Shown here one piece after another: positions 1 to 8,738 of a stretch of DNA of 64,000 nucleotides. The stretch comes from Acidimicrobiia bacterium (lineage in GTDB: Bacteria > Actinomycetota > Acidimicrobiia > Acidimicrobiales > Aldehydirespiratoraceae), in contig JAJEJB010000048.1 in NCBI GenBank assembly GCA_022828135.1, positions 50,418 through 114,417 of the forward strand, given 5' to 3'. The translations under genes and the position numbers were made by a program. The notes under the pieces were generated by a model. That model did not search any database. It saw only the letters and a list, made by a program, of their open reading frames with translations, and was not told the DNA's origin. How positions within the stretch are numbered: the first letter of the stretch is position 1; each line of letters opens with the position of its first letter.

Positions 1-785
1 AGCGCCTCGATGAACTTGGCCAGCTCGGCGTCGCCGATCTGCAGCTTGTGCTCGGCGGCTGGGTAGGCCCCGCCCTCGACGTCGGCCCGGTACTCGCCGT
101 AGGCCGCCACCCGCTCGGCATGGAGGCGCTCGTACTCGGCCCGGAAGTCGCGGTACTTCTTGGAGTGGCGCGGGTAGTGACCGGTGTTGGTGCCCAGGAT
201 GTCCATGCTGAACAGGTACTGGGCGTCGCACCCGGCCCCCGACCCCATCGAGATCAACAGCAGCGACGAGCGCTGCGAGATGGCGGCCGCCACCGGCTCG
301 GGCACGAGCTCGATCTCCGCCGCGAAGGCTCCGGCGTCCTCCAGGGCCCGGGCCTGGCGCCACACCCTCAGAGCGCTCTCGGCCGTCTTGGCGGTGGCCT
401 TGTACCCGCCGTACCAGGTCCGGTGGGTGGGGATGAACCCGATGTGGCCCACCACCGCCAGCCCCTCGGCCGCGAGCCGGGCCACGGTGTCGAGCCCCGC
501 CGCGCAGTACACGGCGTCGGCGCCGAGGCGGTACATGGCGAAGCCCATGCGCAGGTAGTCCTCGGTGGTGGCGTGAATCCCGTAGGCCAGTGCGGCGATG
601 ATGAACGTGGTGGGGGCGGCCTCCCGCACCTCGCGGCTCATGGTCTCGTCGGGCAGGCACATCATGTCGAGGCCGGCCTCCTCCACCGCCCGGACCTCGT
701 CCAGGGACAGGACGAATATGTCGGTGAGCTGGCGCTTCCCCTTGCCGGCGAGGAGGTCGGCCACGGTGGGCTTGACCCGTTCCAC
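1..785 (-). CDS. PanB-like ketopantoate hydroxymethyltransferase paralogue (partial, C-terminus cut by window edge)
   Basis: About 261 residues are visible from a GTG start. The stretch GHIGFIPTH followed by GGYKATAKTAESA, then ALEDAGAF and EIELVPEP, matches the second half of the PanB TIM barrel, including the conserved catalytic Glu region. The N-terminal half is divergent: where true PanB has a metal-binding Asp-Ser pair in a GDS motif, this protein has LPDE. It is therefore probably a carbon-carbon lyase or aldolase of the PEP-mutase/PanB superfamily with another substrate rather than the pantothenate enzyme. It diverges from the aldo-keto reductase and shares a palindromic operator with it. 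No better upstream start exists, because the frame lacks another plausible start near the operator. Family call is firm; substrate unknown. Confidence 0.8.
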   Translation of the reverse strand, partial: MERVKPTVADLLAGKGKRQLTDIFVLSLDEVRAVEEAGLDMMCLPDETMSREVREAAPTTFIIAALAYGIHATTEDYLRMGFAMYRLGADAVYCAAGLDTVARLAAEGLAVVGHIGFIPTHRTWYGGYKATAKTAESALRVWRQARALEDAGAFAAEIELVPEPVAAAISQRSSLLLISMGSGAGCDAQYLFSMDILGTNTGHYPRHSKKYRDFRAEYERLHAERVAAYGEYRADVEGGAYPAAEHKLQIGDAELAKFIEA

Positions 786-806
786 GCCCTGAAGACAATC
801 ACAAGA

Positions 807-823
807 CTTTGATAGGATCAAAC
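807..823. promoter_or_regulatory. Palindromic operator TTTGAT-AGG-ATCAAA between divergent genes
   Basis: Perfect 6-base arms with a 3-base spacer (808-813 and 817-822) lie between the PanB-like gene (start 785, leftward) and the aldo-keto reductase (start 828, rightward). The same arms and spacer length recur in the long palindrome at 9829-9857. Overlap with the AKR 5' end suggests repression or co-regulation of both genes. Seen: the symmetry. Inferred: function. Confidence 0.6.
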
Positions 824-827
824 ACGC

Positions 828-1763
828 TTGATACGAGATCCCCTGGACGAAGCAGCGCTTCCACGGACCGGGCTCCGGGTTCGACGGCTGGCGCTGGGGA
901 CAGCGCCGCTGGCCTCGATCTTCTGGGGAAACGACGACGGCACCGCGGTGCGGGCCGCGGCCCGGGCCCTCGAGCTCGGCATCCGGTTCTTCGACACCGC
1001 ACCCTTCTACGGGCTGGGGGAGGCCGAGCGCCGGTTGGGGCGGGCGCTGGCCGGGGCAGGCGGCGAGCGGCCGGTGATCGCCACCAAGGCCGGCCGGATA
1101 CTGACCGTCGAGCCCGACGGGTCGGTCGATTGCCATTTCGACTTCGGCTACGACGCCGCCCGGCAGTCCCTGGAGTCGAGTCTGGAGCGCCTGGGGGTGG
1201 ACCGGGTCGACATCGTGCACATCCACGACCCCGACGACCACATCCCCGAAGCGCTGGAGGACACCTACCCGGCCCTGGTGGCGCTGAGGGACGAGGGGGT
1301 GATCGGTGCGGTGTCGCTGGGCACCAACTCGGTGGGAACCGCGGCCGCCTTCCTGGAGCGGGCCGACCTCGACTGCATGCTGGTCGCGGGCCGCTACACG
1401 CTCCTCGACCGGTCCGCCGCCGACCTGATCGACGCTTGCGCTGAGAGGGGGGTCGCCTACCTGGCCGCCGGGGTGTTCAACAGCGGAGTGCTGGCCCGTC
1501 CCCGGGCCGGCTCCTGGTACGACTACGGCCCCGCCCCGGACGAGACGCTCGCTCGGGCGGCCGCCGTCGACTCGGTCTGCCAGCGCTATGGCGTGACCCT
1601 GCGGGCGGCGGCGGTGAGCTTCCCGCTCACCAACCCGTCGGTCACCTCCGTCATCGTGGGGATGGCCGCGCCGGCCGAGGTGGACGAGAATCTGGCGGCC
1701 TTGCGCACACCGGTGCCCGACGACCTGTGGCTGGAGCTGCAAGAAATGGAGTCACAAGAATGA
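828..1763 (+). CDS. Aldo-keto reductase family oxidoreductase
   Basis: 311 residues, a full-length (alpha/beta)8 NADPH-dependent carbonyl reductase or sugar dehydrogenase. The catalytic set is visible: Asp56 and Tyr61 in FFDTAPFYG, Lys87 in IATKAGR, and the active-site His in VHIHDPD near residue 131. It resembles the D-threo-aldose/L-fucose dehydrogenase-like AKR branch. The start is TTG, and AGGA at 814-817 could serve as ribosome-binding site although it lies inside the operator. The stop overlaps the next ATG (ATGA), so it is translationally coupled to the enolase-superfamily gene. Together they suggest dehydrogenation then dehydration of a hydroxy-acid or sugar-like intermediate. Substrate not determinable. 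Confidence 0.85.
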   Translation: MIRDPLDEAALPRTGLRVRRLALGTAPLASIFWGNDDGTAVRAAARALELGIRFFDTAPFYGLGEAERRLGRALAGAGGERPVIATKAGRILTVEPDGSVDCHFDFGYDAARQSLESSLERLGVDRVDIVHIHDPDDHIPEALEDTYPALVALRDEGVIGAVSLGTNSVGTAAAFLERADLDCMLVAGRYTLLDRSAADLIDACAERGVAYLAAGVFNSGVLARPRAGSWYDYGPAPDETLARAAAVDSVCQRYGVTLRAAAVSFPLTNPSVTSVIVGMAAPAEVDENLAALRTPVPDDLWLELQEMESQE

Positions 1764-2956
1764 GAATCGAGAGTGTGCGGGCCGTGCTCGCCGGCTACCG
1801 CAAGATCGACCCCGACATGGAGCGCAGCTTCGCGCTGGTGCGCGTCGAGACCGACGACTGCACCGTCGGCTGGGGCGAGGCGTCCACCAACTGGGGGCAC
1901 TCGTACCCCACCGTGTTCCGGGCCGCGGTCGACGACGTGTGCGCCCGCCACCTGGAGGGACGCGATCCGCTGGCCATCCGCGACCGGGTGGCCGACCTGC
2001 GGGTGGCCCTCGACGGCTACCTCGGCTGGGAGGGCCTCTCCAGCCAGACCATCGGTGCCGTCGAGATCGCCTTGTGGGACATCCTCGGCAAGACCCTGGA
2101 CGCGCCCGTGCACCGGCTGCTGGGCGGCAGCGCCTATGAGATCCCGCTGTACGGCACCGGCACCACCATGTTCGAGGAGAGTGCGGTGTGGCACGCCCAC
2201 TATTTCGACCAGTGCATGGACCTGGGCTTCGCCGGCGTAAAGGTGCGGCTGGGCCGGACCATCGACGGCGACACCGAGGCGGTGGCCACCGTCCGCGAGC
2301 ACATAGGCCCCGGCAAGCTCATGGGCGTCGACTCGTACTGGTTCCACGACCCCGACTCGGCCATAGAACTGTGCCGCCGCATTGCGCCCTACGGCATCCA
2401 CTTCTTCGAGGAGCCGGTTCCCCAGTACCAGGTCGAGGGCCTGGAGCGGCTCCAGCACAACTCGTCGATACGGGTGGCGGTGGGCGAGCGGGTCTACTCG
2501 CCCCGGATGTTCGCCGAACTGGCCCGACGCGACGCGGCCCGGGTCTTCGAGCCTGACGCTTGCCTGACAGGCGGGATCCTGAGCTGCCTGGAGATCGCCG
2601 ATCTCGCGGCCCGGTCCTCGATCGAGGTCATCCCCCATGTGGGCGGGCCGACGGTGGTGGGGCTGGCCGCCAACCTCCACTGGGCCACCGCGGCCAGGGT
2701 GCGGCTGTGCGAGTACGACATCGACCCCCACCAGCCGATGATCACCGACATCGGCGACAATCCGGGCCTCGCGCTGACCGATCTCGGCGGGGGACATATA
2801 ACCGCACCCACCGGGCCCGGCCTCGGCGTGGACGTCGACGAGGAGAAGCTGGCCGCCCACCCCTACCGCGAGGGTGACACCTACGCCGAGCTGTTCCCCG
2901 AGCACGAGTCCGGCCGCACCGCCGCCGGCAGCGGACCGGCCGACGCCGGCGCCTGA
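1760..2956 (+). CDS. Mandelate racemase/muconate lactonizing enzyme (enolase superfamily) protein
   Basis: 398 residues with the N-terminal capping domain and C-terminal barrel of the MR/MLE family. Visible active-site elements are K161-V-R163 on strand 2 (KxR rather than the usual KxK), metal ligands Asp191 (GVDSYW), Glu217/218 (FFEEP) and Glu243 (VGERV), and His293 (IPHVGG) as second base. This pattern fits an acid-sugar dehydratase or racemase abstracting a proton alpha to a carboxylate. The ATG at 1760 is chosen over longer in-frame starts because it overlaps the upstream stop as ATGA and begins with the family's typical MRIESV. Exact reaction unknown. Confidence 0.85.
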   Translation: MRIESVRAVLAGYRKIDPDMERSFALVRVETDDCTVGWGEASTNWGHSYPTVFRAAVDDVCARHLEGRDPLAIRDRVADLRVALDGYLGWEGLSSQTIGAVEIALWDILGKTLDAPVHRLLGGSAYEIPLYGTGTTMFEESAVWHAHYFDQCMDLGFAGVKVRLGRTIDGDTEAVATVREHIGPGKLMGVDSYWFHDPDSAIELCRRIAPYGIHFFEEPVPQYQVEGLERLQHNSSIRVAVGERVYSPRMFAELARRDAARVFEPDACLTGGILSCLEIADLAARSSIEVIPHVGGPTVVGLAANLHWATAARVRLCEYDIDPHQPMITDIGDNPGLALTDLGGGHITAPTGPGLGVDVDEEKLAAHPYREGDTYAELFPEHESGRTAAGSGPADAGA

Positions 2957-2972
2957 CCGGTCGGGCCGCAAG

Positions 2973-2978
2973 TACCCT
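2973..2978 (+). promoter_or_regulatory. Candidate -10 element TACCCT for a leaderless transcript of the XRE-cupin gene
   Basis: TANNNT hexamer followed by exactly 7 bases and then the ATG at 2986. No Shine-Dalgarno is present. The same arrangement recurs at five other genes in the window. Confidence 0.4.
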
Positions 2979-2985
2979 CCCGCCG

Positions 2986-3591
2986 ATGGCCGCCAGCGCA
3001 CAGCCCCAGCCCCACCGGGATCACGACACCCGGGCGCTGGAGGAGTTGGGCCAGGCGGTACGCAGCCGCCGCAACCAGCTTGGGCTCACGCTCAGCCAGG
3101 TCGCCGATCAGGCCGGTCTGTCGGCGCCCTTCCTGAGCCAGGTCGAGACCAGCTTCGCCGCTCCCAGCCTGACCTCGCTGTTCGCTATCGCCCGGGTGCT
3201 GGAGACCACCCCCGAGCGGCTGCTGGCCGGTCCGGTGTCGGCCGACGTGGTGGTCACCGGATGTGACGAGGGCCCGCGCTACGACATCACCGACGCGCCC
3301 CAGACCGCGTTCCGCCGCCAGCTCAGCGGCCTGGAGGAGCCCTTCAGCGCAGCTGAGTACGTAGTGGAGCCCGGCTCAAAGCTGGGCGGGTTCTTCGCCT
3401 CGGAGGGCCGGGAGATGATCCACGTCACCCAGGGGGTGCTGGCCGTGGACCTCGACGACGGCGACGGCGGCATCGTCACCCACCGCCTGGCCGCGGGCGA
3501 CACCATGATCTACTCCACCGCGACGCGCCACCGCTGGCACCACCTCGGCGGGGAGACCACCCGCTTCGTCCACGTCTCCGCCCCCGGCTAG
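2986..3591 (+). CDS. XRE-family transcriptional regulator with C-terminal cupin domain
   Basis: 201 residues. An HTH_3 domain lies at about residues 18-75 (LGQAVRSRRNQLGLTLSQVA then GLSAPFLSQVE) and a small cupin sensor at about 125-198 with HVTQGVLAVDL and a C-terminal RHRWHHLGG. This architecture usually senses a small-molecule ligand and controls neighbouring catabolic genes. It ends the rightward group and faces the dioxygenase operon, so it is the best local candidate for binding the TTTGAT-N3-ATCAAA palindromes at 807 and 9829. The start is apparently leaderless. The target assignment is inference. Confidence 0.85.
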   Translation: MAASAQPQPHRDHDTRALEELGQAVRSRRNQLGLTLSQVADQAGLSAPFLSQVETSFAAPSLTSLFAIARVLETTPERLLAGPVSADVVVTGCDEGPRYDITDAPQTAFRRQLSGLEEPFSAAEYVVEPGSKLGGFFASEGREMIHVTQGVLAVDLDDGDGGIVTHRLAAGDTMIYSTATRHRWHHLGGETTRFVHVSAPG

Positions 3592-3618
3592 ACGGGAGCG
3601 GTACGGTCGCGACCCGGC

Positions 3619-4437
3619 TCAGGGCTTGATGAGGGGGAAGACCTCTCCGGCCACCGGGTCGCCGGTGCTCAGGCCGTGGGGGAGCATCTTCCAGAACACC
3701 GCGGCCTGCTCGCCCAGGTCCAGGTACCGGGTGTCGGGGTGGGCGTAGCGGGTCGACAGGCGCCTGAAGGGTCGGTCGGCCACCTCGCGGATGCCGGTGG
3801 AGTGCAGCATCCGGGAGTCGATGGCCACCGCGTCGCCGGCCTTCAGATCCCAGGTGGTGATCGGGAACCTGTCGGGGTCGGCGTCCACGTCGGGCACCGG
3901 CTCCAGCTCGGAGTCACCACCGATGGTGTCGATCGATGAGGAGAACTCGATGGGCGCGTAGGTGACGCCGGTGGCGTGGGAGCCCTCCACCACCCGCAAC
4001 GCGGCGTCGGCGGTCACGTCGTCGAGAGTCACCCAGATGGTGACGAAGGGCCGGTCGAGGTTGTAGTAGGGGTGGTCCTGGTGCCAGGGACTGCGCGAGA
4101 TGGCGCCGGGCTCCGAGCAGAACCACTGGTCCTCGATCAGCACTGCGGCCTCGGCTCCGCACAATTCCGCTCCCAGGGCGGGCAGGTTCGATTCGTGGGT
4201 CGCCTCCGCGATGTCGGGGTCGTCGAACCAGCGGAACAGGTCGCTGTCCACCTTGAGTTCGCCGGGCGGCGACAGCACCCCGTAGAACTGGCTGGGGCTG
4301 GCCTGGCAGCGCTCGATGGCGGCGTGCAGCCGCTGGCACCGGCTGTCGTCCAGCAGCCCGGGAATCACCACCGCGCCCCGCTCGCTGAATGCGGTGCGGC
4401 GCGCCGAGTCCGGTTGGAGGCTCGGTTCAGAGGGCAC
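3619..4437 (-). CDS. Phytanoyl-CoA dioxygenase (PhyH) family Fe(II)/2-oxoglutarate oxygenase
   Basis: 272 residues with the double-stranded beta-helix iron site: His119-x-Asp121 in SPWHQDHPYYN and distal His212 in RMLHSTG, followed by an Arg-rich segment expected to bind 2-oxoglutarate. It is the last gene of the six-gene leftward operon. Its GTG start overlaps the end of the Rieske alpha-subunit gene by 11 bases, indicating translational coupling. Likely hydroxylates a product of the Rieske enzyme or the imported compound itself. Substrate unknown. Confidence 0.85.
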   Translation of the reverse strand: MPSEPSLQPDSARRTAFSERGAVVIPGLLDDSRCQRLHAAIERCQASPSQFYGVLSPPGELKVDSDLFRWFDDPDIAEATHESNLPALGAELCGAEAAVLIEDQWFCSEPGAISRSPWHQDHPYYNLDRPFVTIWVTLDDVTADAALRVVEGSHATGVTYAPIEFSSSIDTIGGDSELEPVPDVDADPDRFPITTWDLKAGDAVAIDSRMLHSTGIREVADRPFRRLSTRYAHPDTRYLDLGEQAAVFWKMLPHGLSTGDPVAGEVFPLIKP

Positions 4438-5680
4438 GGGTCTTGGCCGGCGTGGTCATCAGTTCGGCGTAGTGGGCGAGATAGCGGCGCTGCGGCGCCT
4501 CGGAGGTGATCGGTCCGTAGACGGTGCCGTCGGCGGTGCTGTCGTCGGGCAGCCCGCGGCTCATGTCGATCCACTCCATCTCCGGAATGGACAGGCCCCG
4601 CTGGACCCGCTCGAACATGTCGAGGTCGTCGGGGGTGCCGAAGTTGACGAAGTCCTCGTCGACCCGCAGGCGCAGCAGGTCGATCTCGGGCGGGGCACCC
4701 GGCGCGGAGGTGAGCCACAGCTGCAGCCTGGTCCGGTCCACGGCCACTGGCTCGACCACCAGCAGCTGGTTGCCCACGAAGATCAGGTTGGGGAACAGCG
4801 AGAGGTTGAGCATGCTGCCGGTGGCCAGGTCGAGCAGCTCGGTGGCGCCCGCTTCGGCCAGCGTCGACTCCAACGGCTCGCGGAAGGGCACGTCGCGCAT
4901 GGTGGCCCACGGCCCTTGGGGGATGCCCGGGCGCTGGTCCACCACCATGTGGCCGTTGCGCAGCGCCTTGGACAACATAGGAGTGGATCCCGGGTCGCGG
5001 GCCAGCACCGTCTCCACTTCCACCGTCTCGCCCAGGGTGTTGTAGGAGTGGTGGGCGAAGGTGGCGTGCAGGCCATCGGCCGCGTTGTCCCAAGACAGCT
5101 TCCAGTTGCCCGCGAACTCCAGGAGCTGCGGGGATCCCATCACCGCTATCTGGCCGCCGGGGTGGCGGTCGATGATGGTGTCCAACGCCTCCTGAGCCTC
5201 GCCCAGCCAGCACTCCAGCGGCTCGGGGTCGGCATTGAGGGTGGCGAACACGAAGCCCCGGTAGTTGGCCGTGGCGAGTCGGCCCAGCGAGAGCGTCGAG
5301 TAGTCCTTCGCCGGGTGGTCGGCGGGAAACGGTATGGCTACCAGGCTGCCGTCGGGCGAGTAGGTCCAGCCGTGGTAGGGGCACACGAAGCGCTTGGCGC
5401 AGCCTCGCTCCTCGCCGGCAACCACCGTCCCGCGGTGTGCGCACCGGTTCAGCAGCACGTTGATCCCGCCGTCGCGTCCCCGCGTCATCAGCACCGGCCG
5501 CAGACCGAGCGTGGTGGTGCGGTAGTCGCCGGGCTCGGGAATCTCGCTCTCGTGGCCCACGTAGCACCATGAGGCGGCGAACACCTGGGTCATCTCCAGA
5601 CCGAAGATCTCCGGGTCGGTGTAGAGGCGGCGGTGGACCCGGTGGGGCTGGACCAGCTGTTCGAAGTCGATGGCGGTCAC
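4427..5680 (-). CDS. Rieske-type ring-hydroxylating dioxygenase, large (alpha) subunit
   Basis: 417 residues. The Rieske [2Fe-2S] motif is complete: Cys80-x-His82 (CAHRG) and Cys100-xx-His103 (CPYHGW). The catalytic mononuclear iron motif follows with Asp202, His205 and His210 in DGLHATFAHH. The Asp-Gly-x-His-x4-His arrangement and the separate small beta subunit upstream resemble benzoate/anthranilate-type dioxygenases. It starts with GTG 10 bases after the beta-subunit stop. No ferredoxin or reductase gene is nearby, so electrons must come from a partner encoded elsewhere. Confidence 0.9.
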   Translation of the reverse strand: MTAIDFEQLVQPHRVHRRLYTDPEIFGLEMTQVFAASWCYVGHESEIPEPGDYRTTTLGLRPVLMTRGRDGGINVLLNRCAHRGTVVAGEERGCAKRFVCPYHGWTYSPDGSLVAIPFPADHPAKDYSTLSLGRLATANYRGFVFATLNADPEPLECWLGEAQEALDTIIDRHPGGQIAVMGSPQLLEFAGNWKLSWDNAADGLHATFAHHSYNTLGETVEVETVLARDPGSTPMLSKALRNGHMVVDQRPGIPQGPWATMRDVPFREPLESTLAEAGATELLDLATGSMLNLSLFPNLIFVGNQLLVVEPVAVDRTRLQLWLTSAPGAPPEIDLLRLRVDEDFVNFGTPDDLDMFERVQRGLSIPEMEWIDMSRGLPDDSTADGTVYGPITSEAPQRRYLAHYAELMTTPAKTRAL

Positions 5681-5690
5681 AACTTCACCC

Positions 5691-6281
5691 CTACAAGAGG
5701 AAGCTCGGATTTCGGACGCCGGTACCCAGAGCGGGCACGACGAGGATCTTGGTGCGGCGCCGCAGGTCGTCGCCTACGAGTTCGTGGATCTGGAATGCGG
5801 TCAGCTGCTGTTGACGGCCGTGGCGGTGCTCGTCGATGAGCAGGGTGGACCTGGTGACGAGACCTCGCGGTGCGGGCCAAGCCTCCACGCTGCCGACGAT
5901 GCGGGTGGTGTTCGACGGCGGCTGCTGGCCCCATGCCGAGGGATCGCGGCGCCACTCGACCCGCTCGGCCAGGCGGCGGCGGTCGTCCAGCAGCAGGGAC
6001 TGGTCGCTGCCGGGATGGGCGGGCGTCGACAGGGGCACCCACAGCACGGCGTCGTCGGTCCAGCCGCCGAGCCAGTCCTCGAAGCGCCCGGCGTCCAGCA
6101 GGCGGGCCTCGTGCAGCAACGCGGCGGAGGCCGGACCCCACAGTTCCGGGTCGGCCGCCGGGCGGTCGTCCATTCCTGCCAGCAGTTCGCCCAGCTCGTC
6201 GTAGCGGGCCAGCACGGCGGCCTGATCGCTCGACGCCGCGGCGCTGGGACCCTCGGGCGGGATCGCGGCTGCGACGGTCAT
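5691..6281 (-). CDS. Ring-hydroxylating dioxygenase small (beta) subunit
   Basis: 196 residues of the SnoaL/NTF2-fold beta-subunit family. A core with LLDAGRFEDWL then DDAVLWVPLS, and later NTTRIVGSVEAWP and TRSTLLIDEHRH, is typical of benzoate- or biphenyl-type beta subunits, which stabilise the alpha3beta3 hexamer. The first 45 residues are a low-complexity Ala/Pro extension. The ATG at 6281 overlaps the permease stop (ATGA). Its pairing with the alpha subunit 10 bases downstream is strong context support. Confidence 0.85.
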   Translation of the reverse strand: MTVAAAIPPEGPSAAASSDQAAVLARYDELGELLAGMDDRPAADPELWGPASAALLHEARLLDAGRFEDWLGGWTDDAVLWVPLSTPAHPGSDQSLLLDDRRRLAERVEWRRDPSAWGQQPPSNTTRIVGSVEAWPAPRGLVTRSTLLIDEHRHGRQQQLTAFQIHELVGDDLRRRTKILVVPALGTGVRNPSFLL

Positions 6282-7900
6282 CGGGAGATTCCCGGAGCCA
6301 TGCGATCGAGGGTACGAAGCTCGAACGCGGCCACCAGCCAGTAGCCGATCACGGCGACGATCGTCAGCACCGCCACCGACACCCACAGAATCTTGAAGTC
6401 GTTGCGGGTGAAGGCCGTGACCATCACCGCCCCGATCCCGTCGCCGGTGGCCAGCCACTCGGCCACGGTGGCGCCCAGCAGTGAGGTGGGCACCGCGATG
6501 CGGGCCGAGGCCAGCAGAGCCGGCACCGATGTCGGGAGGTAGGCGTTGCGCACGTTGGCTGCGGAGGTGGCGTCGTAGGACTTGAGCACGTCGAGGATCC
6601 CCTCCGGTGTGCGGGTCATGGCCGTGTAGCAGTTGACCAGCGTCGGGAAGAACGACATCACGGCCACAATCGCGGTGGTGGTCAGGAGGCCCCGCCCGAC
6701 GAACAGGATGATCACCGGCGTGGTGACGATGATCGGGATCGACCGCAGCGCCACCGCAATCGGCATCAGGGCGCGCTCCAGCCACGGGATCAGGATGAAC
6801 ACGAGCGCAGCCGCCAGCGCGCCCACAAGGCCGACCACATAGCCCAGCGAGGTCGTCCACAGCGTGGTGCCGAGCGCCCCGAAGATGATCGAGCGGGTCT
6901 CGGGCGCCTCGGAGACCGAGAACAGCTCGGCCCACACATCGACGGGTGTCTTGGCGAAGAATGGCTCGATCCCGAACACCCACAGGAACGCGTACCAGAA
7001 GACGAACACTACGGCGATGGGGGCCAGCAGCCCGGCCAGCCGGTTGAGCAGGCCGGGCTCGATGCGGGGCACGGGCACAGCGCCCACATCCAATGCGGGC
7101 GACCAGGGGCACAGGTACCGGCCCAGCGCTCCGATGGCTAGGTATCCGCCGGTGGCCACGATGGTGGACATCACCGCGATCACCCAGATCCGGTCGGTCT
7201 GCAGGGCTCCCAGGGCCCTTACGGTGAGGATTCCCAAGCCGCGGTGAGCGCCGGTGAACTCGCCCACCACCGCGCCCAGGAAGGCGGCCGGCGCGGCGAT
7301 CTGAAGGCCGGCGAACAGCGCCGGGACCGACGCCCGGACCCGGACGTTGCGGAAGGCGGTCAGCCGCCCCCGGCCGTAGGAGCGCACGACGTCTAGAGCG
7401 CTGCCCGGCGCCAGGTCGAAGCCCAACAGCGCGGCCACGTAGGTGGTGAACACCACGGCCAGAGCCGACAGCGCAATAGGGGTGGCGTTGCCCGGTCCGG
7501 TGATCAGCCGCAGGATCGGGGCTATCGCGATGAACGGCAGGCAGAAGACGGTCAGCACCACTGCGCCGATGCTGCGCCGCAGCCACGGCACCAGCGTCGA
7601 GGTCACCGCCAGCGCCATGGCGGCCAGGTTCCCCCACAGGAACCCCCAGGCCGCCGTCTTGGTCGAGTGCCACAGATTGCGCAGATAGAGGCCGCGGAAC
7701 TCGAAGAACTCGACGACCACCGCGGTGGGCGGCGACAGCCGGTACGAGCCCGCGTAGACCGTGCGGGCCAGCAACTCCCACAGCAGCAGCACTGCGATCC
7801 CGACCGCCGAACTCAGCAGCCGTGGCGGTACCCGGTCGAGCCGGCTGCCGCCCGCCGGGCGTGCCGGCGCGGTGGCCGCGGTCTCGGCGGTGGCGCTCAA
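6278..7900 (-). CDS. ABC transporter permease, two fused NitT/TauT-type membrane domains
   Basis: 540 residues in which two complete binding-protein-dependent permease domains are joined (about residues 20-260 and 285-535), each with five to six hydrophobic segments and an EAA-type cytoplasmic loop (the DVVRSYGRGRL and DVLKSYDATSA regions). Normally two copies of one such protein dimerise; here a single chain supplies both halves. The TTG start at 7900 overlaps the ATPase stop (TTGA), and no ATG lies nearby in frame, so the TTG is preferred. Part of an importer for a small organic molecule, with the ATPase and binding protein upstream. Confidence 0.85.
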   Translation of the reverse strand: MSATAETAATAPARPAGGSRLDRVPPRLLSSAVGIAVLLLWELLARTVYAGSYRLSPPTAVVVEFFEFRGLYLRNLWHSTKTAAWGFLWGNLAAMALAVTSTLVPWLRRSIGAVVLTVFCLPFIAIAPILRLITGPGNATPIALSALAVVFTTYVAALLGFDLAPGSALDVVRSYGRGRLTAFRNVRVRASVPALFAGLQIAAPAAFLGAVVGEFTGAHRGLGILTVRALGALQTDRIWVIAVMSTIVATGGYLAIGALGRYLCPWSPALDVGAVPVPRIEPGLLNRLAGLLAPIAVVFVFWYAFLWVFGIEPFFAKTPVDVWAELFSVSEAPETRSIIFGALGTTLWTTSLGYVVGLVGALAAALVFILIPWLERALMPIAVALRSIPIIVTTPVIILFVGRGLLTTTAIVAVMSFFPTLVNCYTAMTRTPEGILDVLKSYDATSAANVRNAYLPTSVPALLASARIAVPTSLLGATVAEWLATGDGIGAVMVTAFTRNDFKILWVSVAVLTIVAVIGYWLVAAFELRTLDRMAPGISR

Positions 7901-8703
7901 CTGGGGTCCGTGTCGAGTTGCACGACCTGCCCCTCGGAGCGGTGCAGGCTGGCTGAGACCGCCTCCACTTCGGCGTGGAACCGGTCGGTGAGCAGCAGTT
8001 CGCGGGTGCGGGGCCGTTCGAAGCCGATGGCATGGCGGGCCACCACCCTGCCCGGACGGGGCGACATGACCAGGACCTCGTCGGCCACGTACACCGCCTC
8101 GGGGATCGAGTGGGTGACCAGGATGGTGGTGGTGCCCCGGGCCGTCCAGATACGCTGGAGCTCGTCGTTGAGCTGCTGGCGGGTCAACGCGTCGAGGGCA
8201 CCGAAGGGCTCGTCGAGCAGCAGCAGGTCCGGCTTGGTGACGAGCGACCGGGCGATGGCCACCCGCTGGCGCATGCCTCCCGACAGCTGCGATGGCCGGG
8301 CCTTCTCGAATCCCTGCAGGCCCACGAGTTCGACCAACTCGTCGACCGCCTTGGTGTCGTGGCGCCGGCCGATCAGCTCCAGCGCGAGCCGGATGTTGGT
8401 CGAGACCGTGCGCCACGGCAGCAGCGACGGATCCTGGAAGGCCACCCCGATGCGCTGGCGCCGCCGCATCTCGTCGGGGGAGGAGCCGTCCATGTCGATG
8501 GTGCCGGTGTCGGGCGTGTCCAGACCGGCCACAAGGCGCAGCGCGGTGGACTTGCCGCAGCCCGACGGCCCGATCAGCGCGGTGAAGCCGCCTGCGGGCA
8601 CATGCATGTCGAACTCGTGCAGAGCGGTCACCTCGTCGCCGGCCAGGGCGAATGTGCGACCGACCCCGACGACGTCTACCGGCGCTCCCCGCCGGGCCAT
8701 CAC
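7897..8703 (-). CDS. ABC transporter ATP-binding protein, NitT/TauT family
   Basis: 268 residues with Walker A GPSGCGKST, Q-loop AFQDPSLLPW, signature LSGGMRQRV, Walker B LLLLDEPFGALD and switch His in VTHSIPEA. The closest named relatives are the TauB/SsuB/ThiZ type ATPases of importers for sulfonates, nitrate, pyrimidines and aromatic acids. The start may be the GTG at 8703 or the ATG directly after it. It lies 35 bases after the binding-protein gene and overlaps the permease start. Confidence 0.9.
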   Translation of the reverse strand: MMARRGAPVDVVGVGRTFALAGDEVTALHEFDMHVPAGGFTALIGPSGCGKSTALRLVAGLDTPDTGTIDMDGSSPDEMRRRQRIGVAFQDPSLLPWRTVSTNIRLALELIGRRHDTKAVDELVELVGLQGFEKARPSQLSGGMRQRVAIARSLVTKPDLLLLDEPFGALDALTRQQLNDELQRIWTARGTTTILVTHSIPEAVYVADEVLVMSPRPGRVVARHAIGFERPRTRELLLTDRFHAEVEAVSASLHRSEGQVVQLDTDPS

Positions 8704-8738
8704 CCGCGGTGTCTAGAGACTGCTATGGCTCTCCGTCG

